A DNA stretch of 60,381 bases from Actinomycetes bacterium (GTDB lineage Bacteria > Actinomycetota > Actinomycetes > S36-B12 > GCA-2699445): contig JAHZLH010000009.1 in NCBI GenBank assembly GCA_022599915.1, positions 1 through 60,381 on the forward strand, given 5' to 3'. Below the pieces are notes generated by a model. That model was not told where the DNA came from. It saw nothing but the letters and a program-made list of their open reading frames with translations, and did not search any database. The position numbers and the translations under genes were made by a program. Positions 7,914-16,466 of the stretch are shown piece after piece (positions within the stretch are counted from its first letter, which is position 1; every line of letters starts with the position of its first letter).

Positions 7914-9664
7914 GACGGCAACCCCGGAAGTGGGATGGTCGATGGTCGCTCCACGCCCTTGTCGGGTTCGGCGCCAGTGGGCAACTCACCTGCCGGCTGC
8001 AGTCTGACGACTTGATCGGCTACCGCCACCAACGCCGGCCGGTGGGCAACTACGAGCACGATACGCCCAGCACTGCGCAACTCCTTGATAGCGGTCACTA
8101 CCTGCTGCTCAGTCTCGGAATCCAAAGCAGCCGACGGTTCATCCAGCAGTACTAGCGGAGCTTCCCGCAACAGCACCCGTGCCAGCCCCACCCGACGTAA
8201 CTGCCCCGCCGATATCCCCAATCCGCCCTCAGCGACAGGTTGCTCAAGGAGCGCTGCCGACAGTCCGGCTGATTCGGCGGCGGCGACAATGCGCGCCTGC
8301 TGAACCTCGGGATCCCCCAAGGCGATGTTGTCTCTGATCGTCCCCGCGATGATCAGTGGCTCTTGCGGCAGCCAGGCCACCTGCTGCAGCCAGGACTGTG
8401 GATCAATCTGATCCAAGGCGATGCTCTCCGAATCGTTACCGAGATCGCTAACTCGTGTCGTACTTCTGGCTCTTGCCGATTCGATGCGAATAGTGCCAGC
8501 CGATGGCTTTAGGAACCCCAAGAGGGTCTGAACCAGCGTCGACTTTCCCGCACCCGAGGGCCCCAAGACGGCGGTGATCTGGCCAGCTATCAGGGTGCAA
8601 CTCGCCCCCTGCAACGCCAACACTTCGCGTCCGGGGTAGTTCGCGTTGACTCCCGCAACAGTAACGGTTTCCGGCTGCGGCGCCGGCTGACTTCCCGCAG
8701 GCGACCCCGGCTCACTATCCAGGATATCCAACAACGCTGCGGCAGCACCGATCCCCTCCGCAGCAGCGTGATACTGCGCCCCCACCATGCGCAGCGGCAG
8801 GTAGGCCTCCGGCGCCAAGATCAGGACGAAGAGTGCGGTCTGCAATTCCATGCTGCCGCCGACCAGCCGCAGTCCGATGGATACCGCAACGATGGCAACG
8901 CTCAGGGTGGCGAGGAGTTCTAGGACTAACGAACTGAGGAAGGAGACCCGCAGCACCCGCATCGTCGCTCGTCGATACCGCTCGCCGACATCACGAATGG
9001 TTGTTGCCTGGGCCCGAGCACGATCGAAAATTTTCAGCGTCGGCAGCCCCGCCACGACATCCAAGAAGTAGCCCGCCAGAACTGCCAGCGCCCGCCATTG
9101 CCGATCCACCCGATTCCTGGTGTACCAGCCCACCAGAATCATGAAGATTGGAATGAGTGGCAAGGTCAGCGCGATGATCACTGCGGCCAGGACATCTTGG
9201 GTCACCACCACCACGCCAATGATGATCGGGACGACTACGGACAGCAGTAACTGCGGCAGATAGCGAGCAAAGTAGGCATCTAGGGCGTCGATGCCCCGCC
9301 CGGTGAGTTGCGCCAGTTCCCCCGTAGATCGATCCTGCAGGGCCAATGGTCCCAACTCGACCGCGTGATCCAGCACTGCCATGCGCAACTGACTTTTTGC
9401 CCGAGCTGACGTCCTAGCTGCCGCCCACTCCTGCAGATAGGACAACAACGCCCGACCAGCGATAACGACCGCCAGCAAGACCGTCTGATCGCCAATTTCG
9501 GCGAGCTCAGCGCCCCGCTGAAAGACCGAGGTGATGATGCTTGCGAGCAGGGCTGCCTGGATGACAATCAAGACCGCGGTCAGCGCCCCGAGTATCACCG
9601 ACACCACGAGGTAGGAGCGCGTAACGTCAGCCCACTTCAGTAGTCTCGGATCCAGCGGACGCAT
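7910..9664 (-). CDS. cydD: thiol reductant ABC exporter subunit CydD
   Basis: A 584-aa ABC half-transporter forming the heterodimer with CydC. About six hydrophobic segments precede a nucleotide-binding domain with Walker A LGPSGAGKSTLVQ (about residue 370), a modified signature ISAGQLRRVGLARVLL (about 490) and Walker B LVLLDEPSAAL. The segment DALDAYFARYLPQL is typical of CydD. The signature motif has SAGQ rather than SGGQ, a minor variation seen in CydD proteins. The gene is translated just ahead of cydC with a 4-nt overlap, so the two form one operon on the minus strand. Confidence 0.88.
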   Translation of the reverse strand: MRPLDPRLLKWADVTRSYLVVSVILGALTAVLIVIQAALLASIITSVFQRGAELAEIGDQTVLLAVVIAGRALLSYLQEWAAARTSARAKSQLRMAVLDHAVELGPLALQDRSTGELAQLTGRGIDALDAYFARYLPQLLLSVVVPIIIGVVVVTQDVLAAVIIALTLPLIPIFMILVGWYTRNRVDRQWRALAVLAGYFLDVVAGLPTLKIFDRARAQATTIRDVGERYRRATMRVLRVSFLSSLVLELLATLSVAIVAVSIGLRLVGGSMELQTALFVLILAPEAYLPLRMVGAQYHAAAEGIGAAAALLDILDSEPGSPAGSQPAPQPETVTVAGVNANYPGREVLALQGASCTLIAGQITAVLGPSGAGKSTLVQTLLGFLKPSAGTIRIESARARSTTRVSDLGNDSESIALDQIDPQSWLQQVAWLPQEPLIIAGTIRDNIALGDPEVQQARIVAAAESAGLSAALLEQPVAEGGLGISAGQLRRVGLARVLLREAPLVLLDEPSAALDSETEQQVVTAIKELRSAGRIVLVVAHRPALVAVADQVVRLQPAGELPTGAEPDKGVERPSTIPLPGLPS

Positions 9665-9710
9665 CAGCAGACCTCAGTCATCCTTTGATCGCTGTTGGGT
9701 CACGGGATTA

Positions 9711-9726
9711 CCGACGAACACGTCGG
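9711..9726 (-). terminator. possible hairpin between lhgO and cydD
   Basis: A perfect 6-bp stem (CCGACG and CGTCGG) with a 4-nt loop lies between the end of lhgO and the start of cydD. There is no U-tract, so it could be a weak terminator, a processing site or chance. Confidence 0.3.
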
Positions 9727-9774
9727 AACTCTACTAGCAGCCAGTCTCGGGCGCCCCGTGGTAACCGTGAACAG

Positions 9775-10992
9775 TCAGCCAACGCGAGCAACTAGACCAT
9801 CAACGACGTGCTCAGCGAAGGCCAGTGAGCTCGTCCACGCTGGTGACACTGCATTCAGTACGTGAGTTGATTTCTCATCACCGCGAACAACGAAATCCAT
9901 TTCCAGTGCCCCGGTACTCCGATGCGCCAGTTGCGCTCGAATCCCCGGTTTGCCGCGTTCAGTGAAATCCTGCGGTCGGATGCTGGGAACGAGTTCGGCA
10001 GCCTCGCGAGCAAGGACCCGATGTGAGTATTTGCGCGGCTCACTGCGCACAAGTTGCCAGGACTCATGGGCGTCGCTGCTTAGGAACTTCGCCAGACCGC
10101 GAGCGGCACCCGGCACTTCCTTCCTTTTGAAGCCAGCCAGATGCTGGTAGTTCTCGCGCCAGAGAGCAGGAATCGCAGTGGGCCCGATCTTGGTCCTTCC
10201 AGCGACGGTCACGGTGGCATGAACACCCAGAAATGGATTGCGGGGATCAGGCACCGGATAGACGTGGCGCTGGAGTCGGCCCGGCTCCCAGTTGCCGTAG
10301 CGATAAACACCTTTGAACGGCAGCATCACATAGTCATCACACATGCCGAAGTCACGAGCCACCACATCGGCATAAAGACCAGCACAGTTGACGATATGAC
10401 CCGCAGACCAGACCCGATCAGAAGTGACAACCACTCCAGGCTTCGTTCGCGCGACCGGTACCCCCAGATGAATCTCCCCACCACGCCGCAGGAGATCCCG
10501 GGCCACCGCCATCACTACCGCCACTGGATCCGCAACGGCGGTCGTGGGCGAAAACAAGGCGCGCTCGCAGGTTCGTGCGAGGGGTTCCAACTCGGCCAGT
10601 TCGGCTGCTGTCACCATCTCCAGCGGCACATCGTTGGCTGCTCCGCGCTTGGCCAGTTCATCCAGCCTGGCTAGTTCCGCCGGCGATCGCGTCACCACCA
10701 CCTTGCCGCAACGGCGGATCGTCACCGCATGTTCATCACAGAACTCGTGCAGCAGTTGATTTCCCCGGCGAGTGAGCTCGGCCTTCAACGAGTCGGGCGA
10801 ATAGTAGAAGCCAGCGTGCAGCACTCCCGAGTTACGCCCGGAGGCATGCTCCGCGAGTTGCTTTTCCTTGTCGAGCACGACCACTCGAGCCGCTGGGAAA
10901 CGCATGGTCAACTCACGTGCGATCGTGAGACCCACAATTCCCGCCCCAATGACGACAAAGTCAGCCGTCGCGGTCGTAAGCATTGCTGTCAT
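9775..10992 (-). CDS. lhgO: L-2-hydroxyglutarate oxidase/dehydrogenase
   Basis: A 405-aa FAD-dependent DAO-family oxidoreductase. The dinucleotide-binding motif VVIGAGIVGLTIAREL is at about residues 13-28, and HASGRNSGVLHAGFYY at about 49-64 is the LhgO signature. The family oxidises L-2-hydroxyglutarate to 2-oxoglutarate with electron transfer to the quinone pool or oxygen, clearing a toxic by-product of dehydrogenases. ATG at 10992 and ATG at 10983 are both possible starts; a GAAAGG sequence lies about 10 nt before the first. It is divergent from ppk2. Confidence 0.88.
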   Translation of the reverse strand: MTAMLTTATADFVVIGAGIVGLTIARELTMRFPAARVVVLDKEKQLAEHASGRNSGVLHAGFYYSPDSLKAELTRRGNQLLHEFCDEHAVTIRRCGKVVVTRSPAELARLDELAKRGAANDVPLEMVTAAELAELEPLARTCERALFSPTTAVADPVAVVMAVARDLLRRGGEIHLGVPVARTKPGVVVTSDRVWSAGHIVNCAGLYADVVARDFGMCDDYVMLPFKGVYRYGNWEPGRLQRHVYPVPDPRNPFLGVHATVTVAGRTKIGPTAIPALWRENYQHLAGFKRKEVPGAARGLAKFLSSDAHESWQLVRSEPRKYSHRVLAREAAELVPSIRPQDFTERGKPGIRAQLAHRSTGALEMDFVVRGDEKSTHVLNAVSPAWTSSLAFAEHVVDGLVARVG

Positions 10993-11077
10993 TCCCCGCG
11001 GTTACCTTTCGCAACTGATGAGCAGAATCTGCGGCATTCCCCCAACATATCGCCGCGCATCGATCTCAACACAAGAT

Positions 11078-11083
11078 TAGCCT
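11078..11083 (+). promoter_or_regulatory. -10 element for leaderless ppk2 transcript
   Basis: TAGCCT, then 7 nt, then ATG at 11091. No Shine-Dalgarno sequence is visible before the start. Confidence 0.6.
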
Positions 11084-11090
11084 CAGCCGC

Positions 11091-11942
11091 ATGAGCAAGA
11101 AGAACAAGAAGGCTCCTAAGACCACTGTCAAGCACAGGATGAATAAGAAGGTCTACGAGAAGGAGCTCCTTCGTCTGCAGGCCGAACTTGTCGAAATGCA
11201 GGAATGGGTGAAGACCACCGGTGCTCGGCTGGTCATTATCTTCGAGGGTCGTGACGCCGCCGGCAAAGGCGGAACCATCAAACGAGTCTCGCAGTATCTG
11301 AACCCCAGAGTGGCTCGCGTAGTTGCCCTACCAGCACCCACCGAGCGAGAAAAGACGCAGTGGTACTTCCAGCGCTACATCTCCCACCTGCCAGCAGCTG
11401 GCGAGATCGTGATGCTCGACCGCTCGTGGTACAACCGAGCTGGCGTTGAGCGGGTCATGGGATTCTGCACTCCAGATGAGTACAGCCGATTCCTCCACCA
11501 AGCCCCGATCTTCGAACGTATGCTGCATGAGGACGGCATTCTGCTGCGCAAGTACTGGTTCAGTGTCTCCGACGAGGAGCAGGAGACTCGATTCCGCTCC
11601 CGGCTATACGACCCGATGCGGCGCTGGAAATTGTCACCCATGGATTTGGAATCCATCACTCGCTGGGAGGACTACTCGATGGCGAAGGACGCCATGATGG
11701 TGCATACCGATGTCAGTCCCGCCCATTGGTATGTGGTGGAGAGTGACGACAAACGTCGGGCACGCATCAACTGCATTAACCACTTGTTGTCGACTGTGCC
11801 ATATTCCAAAATCCCCCCGCCATCGATCGAACTTCCGCATCGACCAGCATCCACCGGCTACGTCCGACCCCCGAAAGACACCCAAAACCACGTCCCAGAT
11901 CACTCACGAGCAGTCGAGGACGCGGCAGGCCTTAAGACCTAA
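11091..11942 (+). CDS. ppk2: polyphosphate kinase 2
   Basis: A 283-aa single-domain PPK2. Walker A FEGRDAAGKGGTI is at about residues 51-63 and the Walker B/lid region MLDRSWYNRAGVERVMGF at about 109-126, both diagnostic for PPK2. The N-terminus is rich in lysine. PPK2 uses polyphosphate to phosphorylate nucleoside mono- or diphosphates. The aspartate after the P-loop Gly-Arg (GRDAAGKGG) fits class I (NDP-phosphorylating) enzymes, but I cannot assign the class with certainty. The start is leaderless and divergent from lhgO. The last 40 residues, after the conserved core, are divergent and low in hydrophobicity. Confidence 0.9.
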   Translation: MSKKNKKAPKTTVKHRMNKKVYEKELLRLQAELVEMQEWVKTTGARLVIIFEGRDAAGKGGTIKRVSQYLNPRVARVVALPAPTEREKTQWYFQRYISHLPAAGEIVMLDRSWYNRAGVERVMGFCTPDEYSRFLHQAPIFERMLHEDGILLRKYWFSVSDEEQETRFRSRLYDPMRRWKLSPMDLESITRWEDYSMAKDAMMVHTDVSPAHWYVVESDDKRRARINCINHLLSTVPYSKIPPPSIELPHRPASTGYVRPPKDTQNHVPDHSRAVEDAAGLKT

Positions 11943-12121
11943 CGTGTCGGGTTCTTGCGGGCGCTGACGAGTGGAGCTGATCGGGCAAGACCAGATTTCA
12001 TTGCTACTGCTCTCGTACCTCACACAGGTCGAGCGAAGTCTTCCTGCTCTAGTTGGCACACCCCTTCACCCCAATGCGGCACAATGCAGTTGTGCGACAA
12101 ACCGGTAGCAGGGGGTCGGCG

Positions 12122-12832
12122 ATGGCCCAAGAGCCACAAGCGGAACACGCGGACCACGCAGACCGCTACGCCGACGTACTAGTGATCGTTCCCGCCTTCA
12201 ACGAGGCAACGGCGATTGGGGCCGTGGTGGCTGATCTGCGCAGGCAGTTCCCAAACGTTCTGGTCATTGACGACGGCTCCACCGACGACACCAGCCAAGT
12301 CGCGAAAGAAACGGGCGCTCATGTGGCTCGTCACCTAGTCAACATTGGCCAAGGCGGTGCGTTGGATACCGGATTCCAAGTGGCGGCCAGGATGCCGCGC
12401 TTTTCCTGGGTGGTCACCTTTGATGCGGATGGGCAGCACCGTGTCAGCGATGCTGCGGCGATGGTCGACGCCGGCCGCGAGCAAGGCGTTGACATTGTTT
12501 TGGGAACTCGATTCGGTGACGGTTCCTCCAACGCTTCCACATTGAAGCGAGCCATCCTGCGGGCTGGCACCCGCTACACCCGTTGGACCACCGGCCTAGC
12601 AGTAACCGATACCCACAATGGCTTGCGGGCACTCACTACTGATCTCGCCAAACGCATCGAGTTCGAGGATCGGGGGATGGGTCATGCATCCGACATCCTC
12701 GACTTTATCGCCCATCACGATGTCTCGTGGATCGAGGTACCGATCCATATTGAATACACCGACTACTCCAAGGCCAAGGGGCAATCGATGACCAATGCCG
12801 TGAACATTCTGTTTGATCGGTGGTTGCGCTGA
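12122..12832 (+). CDS. family 2 glycosyltransferase (polyprenyl-phosphate sugar synthase-like)
   Basis: A GT2 enzyme of 236 aa with the GT-A motifs VIVPAFNEATAIG (about 21-33), VIDDGSTDD (about 48-56) and TFDADGQHRV (about 99-108), which holds the DxD metal site. This set is typical of dolichyl/polyprenyl-phosphate mannose or glucose synthases. The frame is open to 12053, but AGGGGG 7-8 nt before ATG 12122 decides for the shorter start. The following DUF2304 gene begins 1 nt after the stop; GT2-DUF2304 pairs are common in actinobacteria and point to lipid-linked sugar synthesis at the membrane. Confidence 0.87.
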   Translation: MAQEPQAEHADHADRYADVLVIVPAFNEATAIGAVVADLRRQFPNVLVIDDGSTDDTSQVAKETGAHVARHLVNIGQGGALDTGFQVAARMPRFSWVVTFDADGQHRVSDAAAMVDAGREQGVDIVLGTRFGDGSSNASTLKRAILRAGTRYTRWTTGLAVTDTHNGLRALTTDLAKRIEFEDRGMGHASDILDFIAHHDVSWIEVPIHIEYTDYSKAKGQSMTNAVNILFDRWLR

Positions 12833-12833
12833 T

Positions 12834-13190
12834 ATGGCCGCCTGGATATTCGTCGCTGCAGTGGTACTAGGCGTCGTTATTGTGTGGCGCCTCGGTAGTT
12901 CAACTAAGGGACGGGCTTCCAAACGCCTTGTTCTCATCGGCTTCGCCGCGCTTGTTGTGGTCACGATCGTCAATCCGGAAATCACCACTCGAGCGGCTTC
13001 CTGGCTAGGTGTTGGCCGGGGGGCCGACCTAGTCTTCTATCTGACTGCGATTGGGCTCATGTTGCTGGCGGCTCTGACGTATATCAGTCACCGCCGGACC
13101 GAAAATAGGATCGCAGAAATCGTCTCAGCGCAGGCGGCAGATCGTGCTGTTGCGACTTGGGAAGCAACCGACCGTTCGGACCCCGGGTAG
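12834..13190 (+). CDS. DUF2304 small membrane protein
   Basis: A 118-aa protein with three hydrophobic segments (about 4-18, 32-46 and 66-84) and a C-terminal helical, charged tail that may form a coiled coil. GVGRGADLVFYLTAIG at about 59-74 is the DUF2304 signature. It starts at the ATG directly after the GT2 stop, so co-translation is expected. By family context it is thought to be a partner or membrane anchor for the glycosyltransferase; no enzymatic residues are evident. Confidence 0.82.
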   Translation: MAAWIFVAAVVLGVVIVWRLGSSTKGRASKRLVLIGFAALVVVTIVNPEITTRAASWLGVGRGADLVFYLTAIGLMLLAALTYISHRRTENRIAEIVSAQAADRAVATWEATDRSDPG

Positions 13191-13251
13191 CGAAGGCGTT
13201 AGCTACCGGAAAAAATTGGTTTCTACTGAGATTCCGTGACACTCTCGAGGC

Positions 13252-13848
13252 ATGCATCGGGGAAATCAGCGCGGAACTACAACCATCGCAATGACCGCAC
13301 CGCGGTCCGCCGTGCTTCTCATCGGGATGGTTGCTGCCACACTGCTCCTATCCGCAGGGGCGTTGTTCAACGCCGCTGCGGCAGGTGCCGAACCAACCAC
13401 TATCCGGGCCAAAACCAACTGGCAGACGATGTTCAACGTCGAACGCATGTGTAAGAAGGTAGATGCCTGCACCTCGGCCAAGGTCAGCAAACGCGGTATC
13501 CGGATGAACGGCCAGCAATCGATGTCGGGGATTCCCGTCAACTTCACCGTGGTGGTCGTTAACACGGGCCCGTCGGTCGATGGAGTCCAGCCGGTGGTCG
13601 CCAAAGTCCGAACAAGTTTCGGAAAAGTTCGTATCCCGATGCAGTTAAGCGTCAAGGCGAACAGGGGCCGCCAGGCACTCGTGGCAGATGTGGGCCAGGC
13701 AACCGCAACTGGCCTAGTGGCCAATGTTGCTGGCGACCAACTCGACGAGATGTCGAATCAGTCCTACCGGCTCACCAAGAAAAAAGCCACGAAGCTGCTG
13801 GCCAGTCTCTCGTCAGGTTCACCTGGGCAGTACCCCAGCTTCCGCTAA
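13252..13848 (+). CDS. exported protein of unknown function
   Basis: A 198-aa protein that I do not recognise. Residues 15-45 form a signal peptide (MTAPRS n-region, hydrophobic LLIGMVAATLLLSAGALF, AAAAGAEP cleavage region). ATG at 13291 would give a signal peptide of usual length and may be the real start; neither candidate has a convincing ribosome-binding site. The mature part has two nearby cysteines (CKKVDAC) that could form a disulfide, is rich in Lys, Arg and Val, and has predicted beta strands. It stands alone between the DUF2304 gene and the structured leader of the CAP-like gene. Confidence 0.6.
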   Translation: MHRGNQRGTTTIAMTAPRSAVLLIGMVAATLLLSAGALFNAAAAGAEPTTIRAKTNWQTMFNVERMCKKVDACTSAKVSKRGIRMNGQQSMSGIPVNFTVVVVNTGPSVDGVQPVVAKVRTSFGKVRIPMQLSVKANRGRQALVADVGQATATGLVANVAGDQLDEMSNQSYRLTKKKATKLLASLSSGSPGQYPSFR

Positions 13849-13882
13849 TCCCCACATACTGTCGTCGGTGGACGCGGGCAGG

Positions 13883-13914
13883 TTGACAATAGGTATCGCT
13901 GGGGCGGATAAGTA
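13883..13914 (+). promoter_or_regulatory. candidate sigma-70-type promoter for the CAP-like gene
   Basis: TTGACA at 13883-13888, followed at 18-20 nt by GATAAG/TAAGTA (13907-13914). If used, it would give a leader of about 140 nt that contains the inverted repeats at 13965-14045. Confidence 0.4.
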
Positions 13915-13964
13915 CCCTATGTCAGCGCCGTATACCGTTAGTCACAGGGAGCAAAAATGTGAGC

Positions 13965-14045
13965 CTAAGCGTACGGCTATCCACAGAACCCCGGAAGTCG
14001 CTACTATTTCTGTGGTTTAACTTGTGGATAGGTACATCCGCTTAG
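13965..14045 (+). promoter_or_regulatory. structured leader with nested, competing inverted repeats and DnaA-box-like arms
   Basis: Three perfect arm pairs are nested here: CTAAGCG (13965-13971) with CGCTTAG (14039-14045); CTATCCACA (13977-13985) with TGTGGATAG (14023-14031); and CCACAGAA (13981-13988) with TTCTGTGG (14008-14015). The second and third share the left arm, so the two hairpins exclude each other. The ribosome-binding site AAGGAG of the next gene starts 1-2 nt after the outer arm. The CTATCCACA arms also match the DnaA box TTATCCACA at 8 of 9 positions, giving an inverted pair. It could be an RNA switch, an operator or a DnaA site. Confidence 0.5.
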
Positions 14046-14057
14046 TAAGGAGTCCCA

Positions 14058-14939
14058 GTGAGAGCAGGCGTGCTCGCGGTGGCCGCTATCGGTCTCGTGA
14101 TCGTTGCACTCACCATGCCCGCCTCCGCCTTCAACTCCGGAACCGACGCCGCTAACTATTTCGGTTCCATGAGCCAGGACATTGACGATCACCGCATCAC
14201 CCTCGGGGCTCGTGGCATCGCCTTCGAAACATCAGGTGACTTCGCCCCCCGACTTCCGGAAGATGACTTCGACGATCAAATGCTGAAACTCGTGGGCAAC
14301 CTGCGGGTGAGTCAGGGTCTGCAGCCCGCCAAGGAATACGAACCCCTCCGCGTTCAAGCCGCGATGTGGTCTAACCGGATGGCGGACGCCGGACCAGGTC
14401 AGTACCTGACCGATTCCTGGTACCCAGAAGACACCGCAGTTGTCTGCCGGCAGCTCGACCAGGTGTTCTCGATTTCCTCCGCGGCCAAGAACAGCACCCC
14501 ACAATCCGCGCTCAAATACTGGCTGGAATCGCATCCGGCCGCCGCCGCACGGTTGACCATGCCCGATCCGGTCTTTCTGGGTTCAGCGACGGTGGTGCAA
14601 GGAAACACCTACTGGACGACGCTACGCATCGCCCAGGGAGCTTGCCCGGGCGACCCTCGGCTCCCCTCCGATACCCCAGCAGAAATCCCCGCGCCTGACC
14701 TAGCCGCAACGGCACACCCGCTAGGTATCCAACTCCTCGTTGCTGGTGCCTCTCCTAGCCAACTCAGCTATCAGGTCCAGCAGCTCAACGGCGAGCATTG
14801 GGATTTGTCGCGCAAGGGCTACACCGAGGTGGGTCGTACCGCGATTATCAGTCACCTGCCAGCTGGGACGTACCGAGTAGTCATTCCCGCTCAAGCAGGT
14901 CGCGGGACGGGGATCAGCCCCAACCTCATCTTGGAATGA
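14058..14939 (+). CDS. exported CAP/SCP-like domain protein
   Basis: A 293-aa secreted protein. A signal peptide covers residues 1-24 (cleavage after PASA). The region from about 70 to 195 (NLRVSQGLQPAKEYEPLRVQAAMWSNRMADAG through YWLESHPAAAARL and TYWTTLRIAQG) has the layout of the CAP/SCP-PR1 fold: a helix with early polar residues, a WxxSHP-like SCP element and a terminal strand. The last 90 residues form a second, probably beta-rich domain. The family is extracellular with diverse roles; no enzymatic activity can be assigned. GTG start is supported by AAGGAG 5 nt upstream. A structured leader precedes it. Confidence 0.65.
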   Translation: MRAGVLAVAAIGLVIVALTMPASAFNSGTDAANYFGSMSQDIDDHRITLGARGIAFETSGDFAPRLPEDDFDDQMLKLVGNLRVSQGLQPAKEYEPLRVQAAMWSNRMADAGPGQYLTDSWYPEDTAVVCRQLDQVFSISSAAKNSTPQSALKYWLESHPAAAARLTMPDPVFLGSATVVQGNTYWTTLRIAQGACPGDPRLPSDTPAEIPAPDLAATAHPLGIQLLVAGASPSQLSYQVQQLNGEHWDLSRKGYTEVGRTAIISHLPAGTYRVVIPAQAGRGTGISPNLILE

Positions 14940-14964
14940 TCTGTCGCCGATCGGGCGTGTCGAT

Positions 14965-16401
14965 TCATGGCTCCCGCTTGCGAGTCATCGCAGACTGCAC
15001 CACGGCATTCCACTGATCCAGCGAACTGTCCGGCAAGAACTGACTGACGACGCGCTGTCGCGCTGCCGTGCCTAACCGACTACGCAGTTCCCCGTCGGCT
15101 AACAGTCGATTTACCGCCGCGCCAAACGCGGTCAGGTCAGTAGCATCGGCAATCAGCAACCCAGATGTGTCATTCACTATTTGGTCAGCGATCCCGCCAA
15201 CGGCCGCTGCAACCACCGGCTTCCCCTTGAACATTGCTTCCGTGACGGTCAGCCCGAAACCCTCCGCCAAACTCTTCTGCACCACAACGGTTGCGTGTCG
15301 CTGCAGGGCGTTTACAACTGCGCCATTTTGCTCCGGGTCGGTCATTGGCAAACTAATCAGATGAACCCGCTCACGTATTTTCGCTGGTAGTTGTCGCCAA
15401 AGCGCGACACAGTCCGCCAAAACCTGCTGACCTTCTGGATCATCACTGACTGCGGCAACCGATGGCCCCACCAGCATGAGGTGGGCATCGCTATTCGGTG
15501 CGATCTGCTCGGCAAATGCACGCATGACGCCGGCCATGTCTTTGAGCGGATCCCAGCGGGACACCTGCAGCACAATCGGCACCTCTGACCCCGGCGCCTC
15601 GCCAGAGCGCTGAATCTCGGCAACGAGATCGAACGGGGAGGATTGCCCACTTGCACGGGTAAATGCGGCTCCCGGCTCGGCAGCACCATGCAGGATGCCG
15701 GCAGTAACCAGCGCACCCACAACATCGGACTCCGCAAGCTCCTGGTTCTTCGCGGCCAGCGGATCGATAGCGGGCTTGATGATCTGTAGTTGATCCGCTG
15801 GCACCCAATCGGGCACATAGGACTCACGAGTGAATACGTACCCATCGACGTACCCCTCGAGCATCGGGCGGAGGAAGTTCCAAACCTCCCGGGTGTAGTC
15901 GTTGTGGTGATCGACCCCCACGTGGCATCGCCAAATCACTGGAAACCCTGCCTCGTGGAGAATCCGTGCAATTCCTACCGGTTGCGGATCATGCAGGATC
16001 ACCACGTCGCCGGGACGAATCCGCTCGAGTAGCGCCGCAGCCTCGCGCTCGGCGACAGTGTGGAACTGGCTCAGCTCGACCTCGCCCAGCGATCCACTAT
16101 CCCCACGATTGCCGTGGAGCCGATTGTGGATGCGCTTCGTCGTGACGAAGAACTCTGGATCCGCCTCCATGACGTACCAAGGCGCTGGCACGCCTAGTCC
16201 TAGGCATAGCGGCAACAGCACGTGCAGCATCTCCGAGACACCACCGCCGCTGGCGGTCGAGTTGACATTAATGATGTCGTGTCCGGTGAGCCGCACCCGC
16301 ATCATCGGAGCAACATCTTCGATCAGGCGAAATACTCGAGCGGGCGGTATCACGACCGCAAGGTCGGCGAGAGCTCGCGGCTGCAACTGCACCTGAAACA
16401 T
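14965..16401 (-). CDS. GT4-family glycosyltransferase, trehalose synthase TreT-like
   Basis: A soluble GT-B glycosyltransferase of 478 aa. The N-terminal domain has INVNSTASGGGVSEMLHVLLP at about residues 43-63, the acceptor-domain hallmark of TreT-type retaining enzymes that make trehalose from NDP-glucose and glucose. The C-terminal domain has LQVSRWDPLKD and the nucleotide-sugar site SLAEGFGLTVTEAMFKGKPVVA with the conserved Glu residues. Start chosen at ATG 16401, with GGAG 8 nt upstream; the frame continues to a TTG at 16431. The trehalose role is inferred; other glycosyl acceptors are possible. It is convergent with the CAP-like gene. Confidence 0.8.
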   Translation of the reverse strand: MFQVQLQPRALADLAVVIPPARVFRLIEDVAPMMRVRLTGHDIINVNSTASGGGVSEMLHVLLPLCLGLGVPAPWYVMEADPEFFVTTKRIHNRLHGNRGDSGSLGEVELSQFHTVAEREAAALLERIRPGDVVILHDPQPVGIARILHEAGFPVIWRCHVGVDHHNDYTREVWNFLRPMLEGYVDGYVFTRESYVPDWVPADQLQIIKPAIDPLAAKNQELAESDVVGALVTAGILHGAAEPGAAFTRASGQSSPFDLVAEIQRSGEAPGSEVPIVLQVSRWDPLKDMAGVMRAFAEQIAPNSDAHLMLVGPSVAAVSDDPEGQQVLADCVALWRQLPAKIRERVHLISLPMTDPEQNGAVVNALQRHATVVVQKSLAEGFGLTVTEAMFKGKPVVAAAVGGIADQIVNDTSGLLIADATDLTAFGAAVNRLLADGELRSRLGTAARQRVVSQFLPDSSLDQWNAVVQSAMTRKREP

Positions 16402-16466
16402 CCCCGCAAACTCCGTTCTCTTCCCCAGCAATCTCTACGCCATGGTGGCACACCCGGCATACCCAC

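Noticed and set aside
13965-14045. c-di-AMP (ydaO-type) riboswitch in front of the CAP-like gene
   Set aside because: Secreted wall-active proteins are common targets, and CGCTTA/TAAGCG arms also occur in that riboswitch, but here the arms are in the opposite order and the conserved internal motifs are missing.
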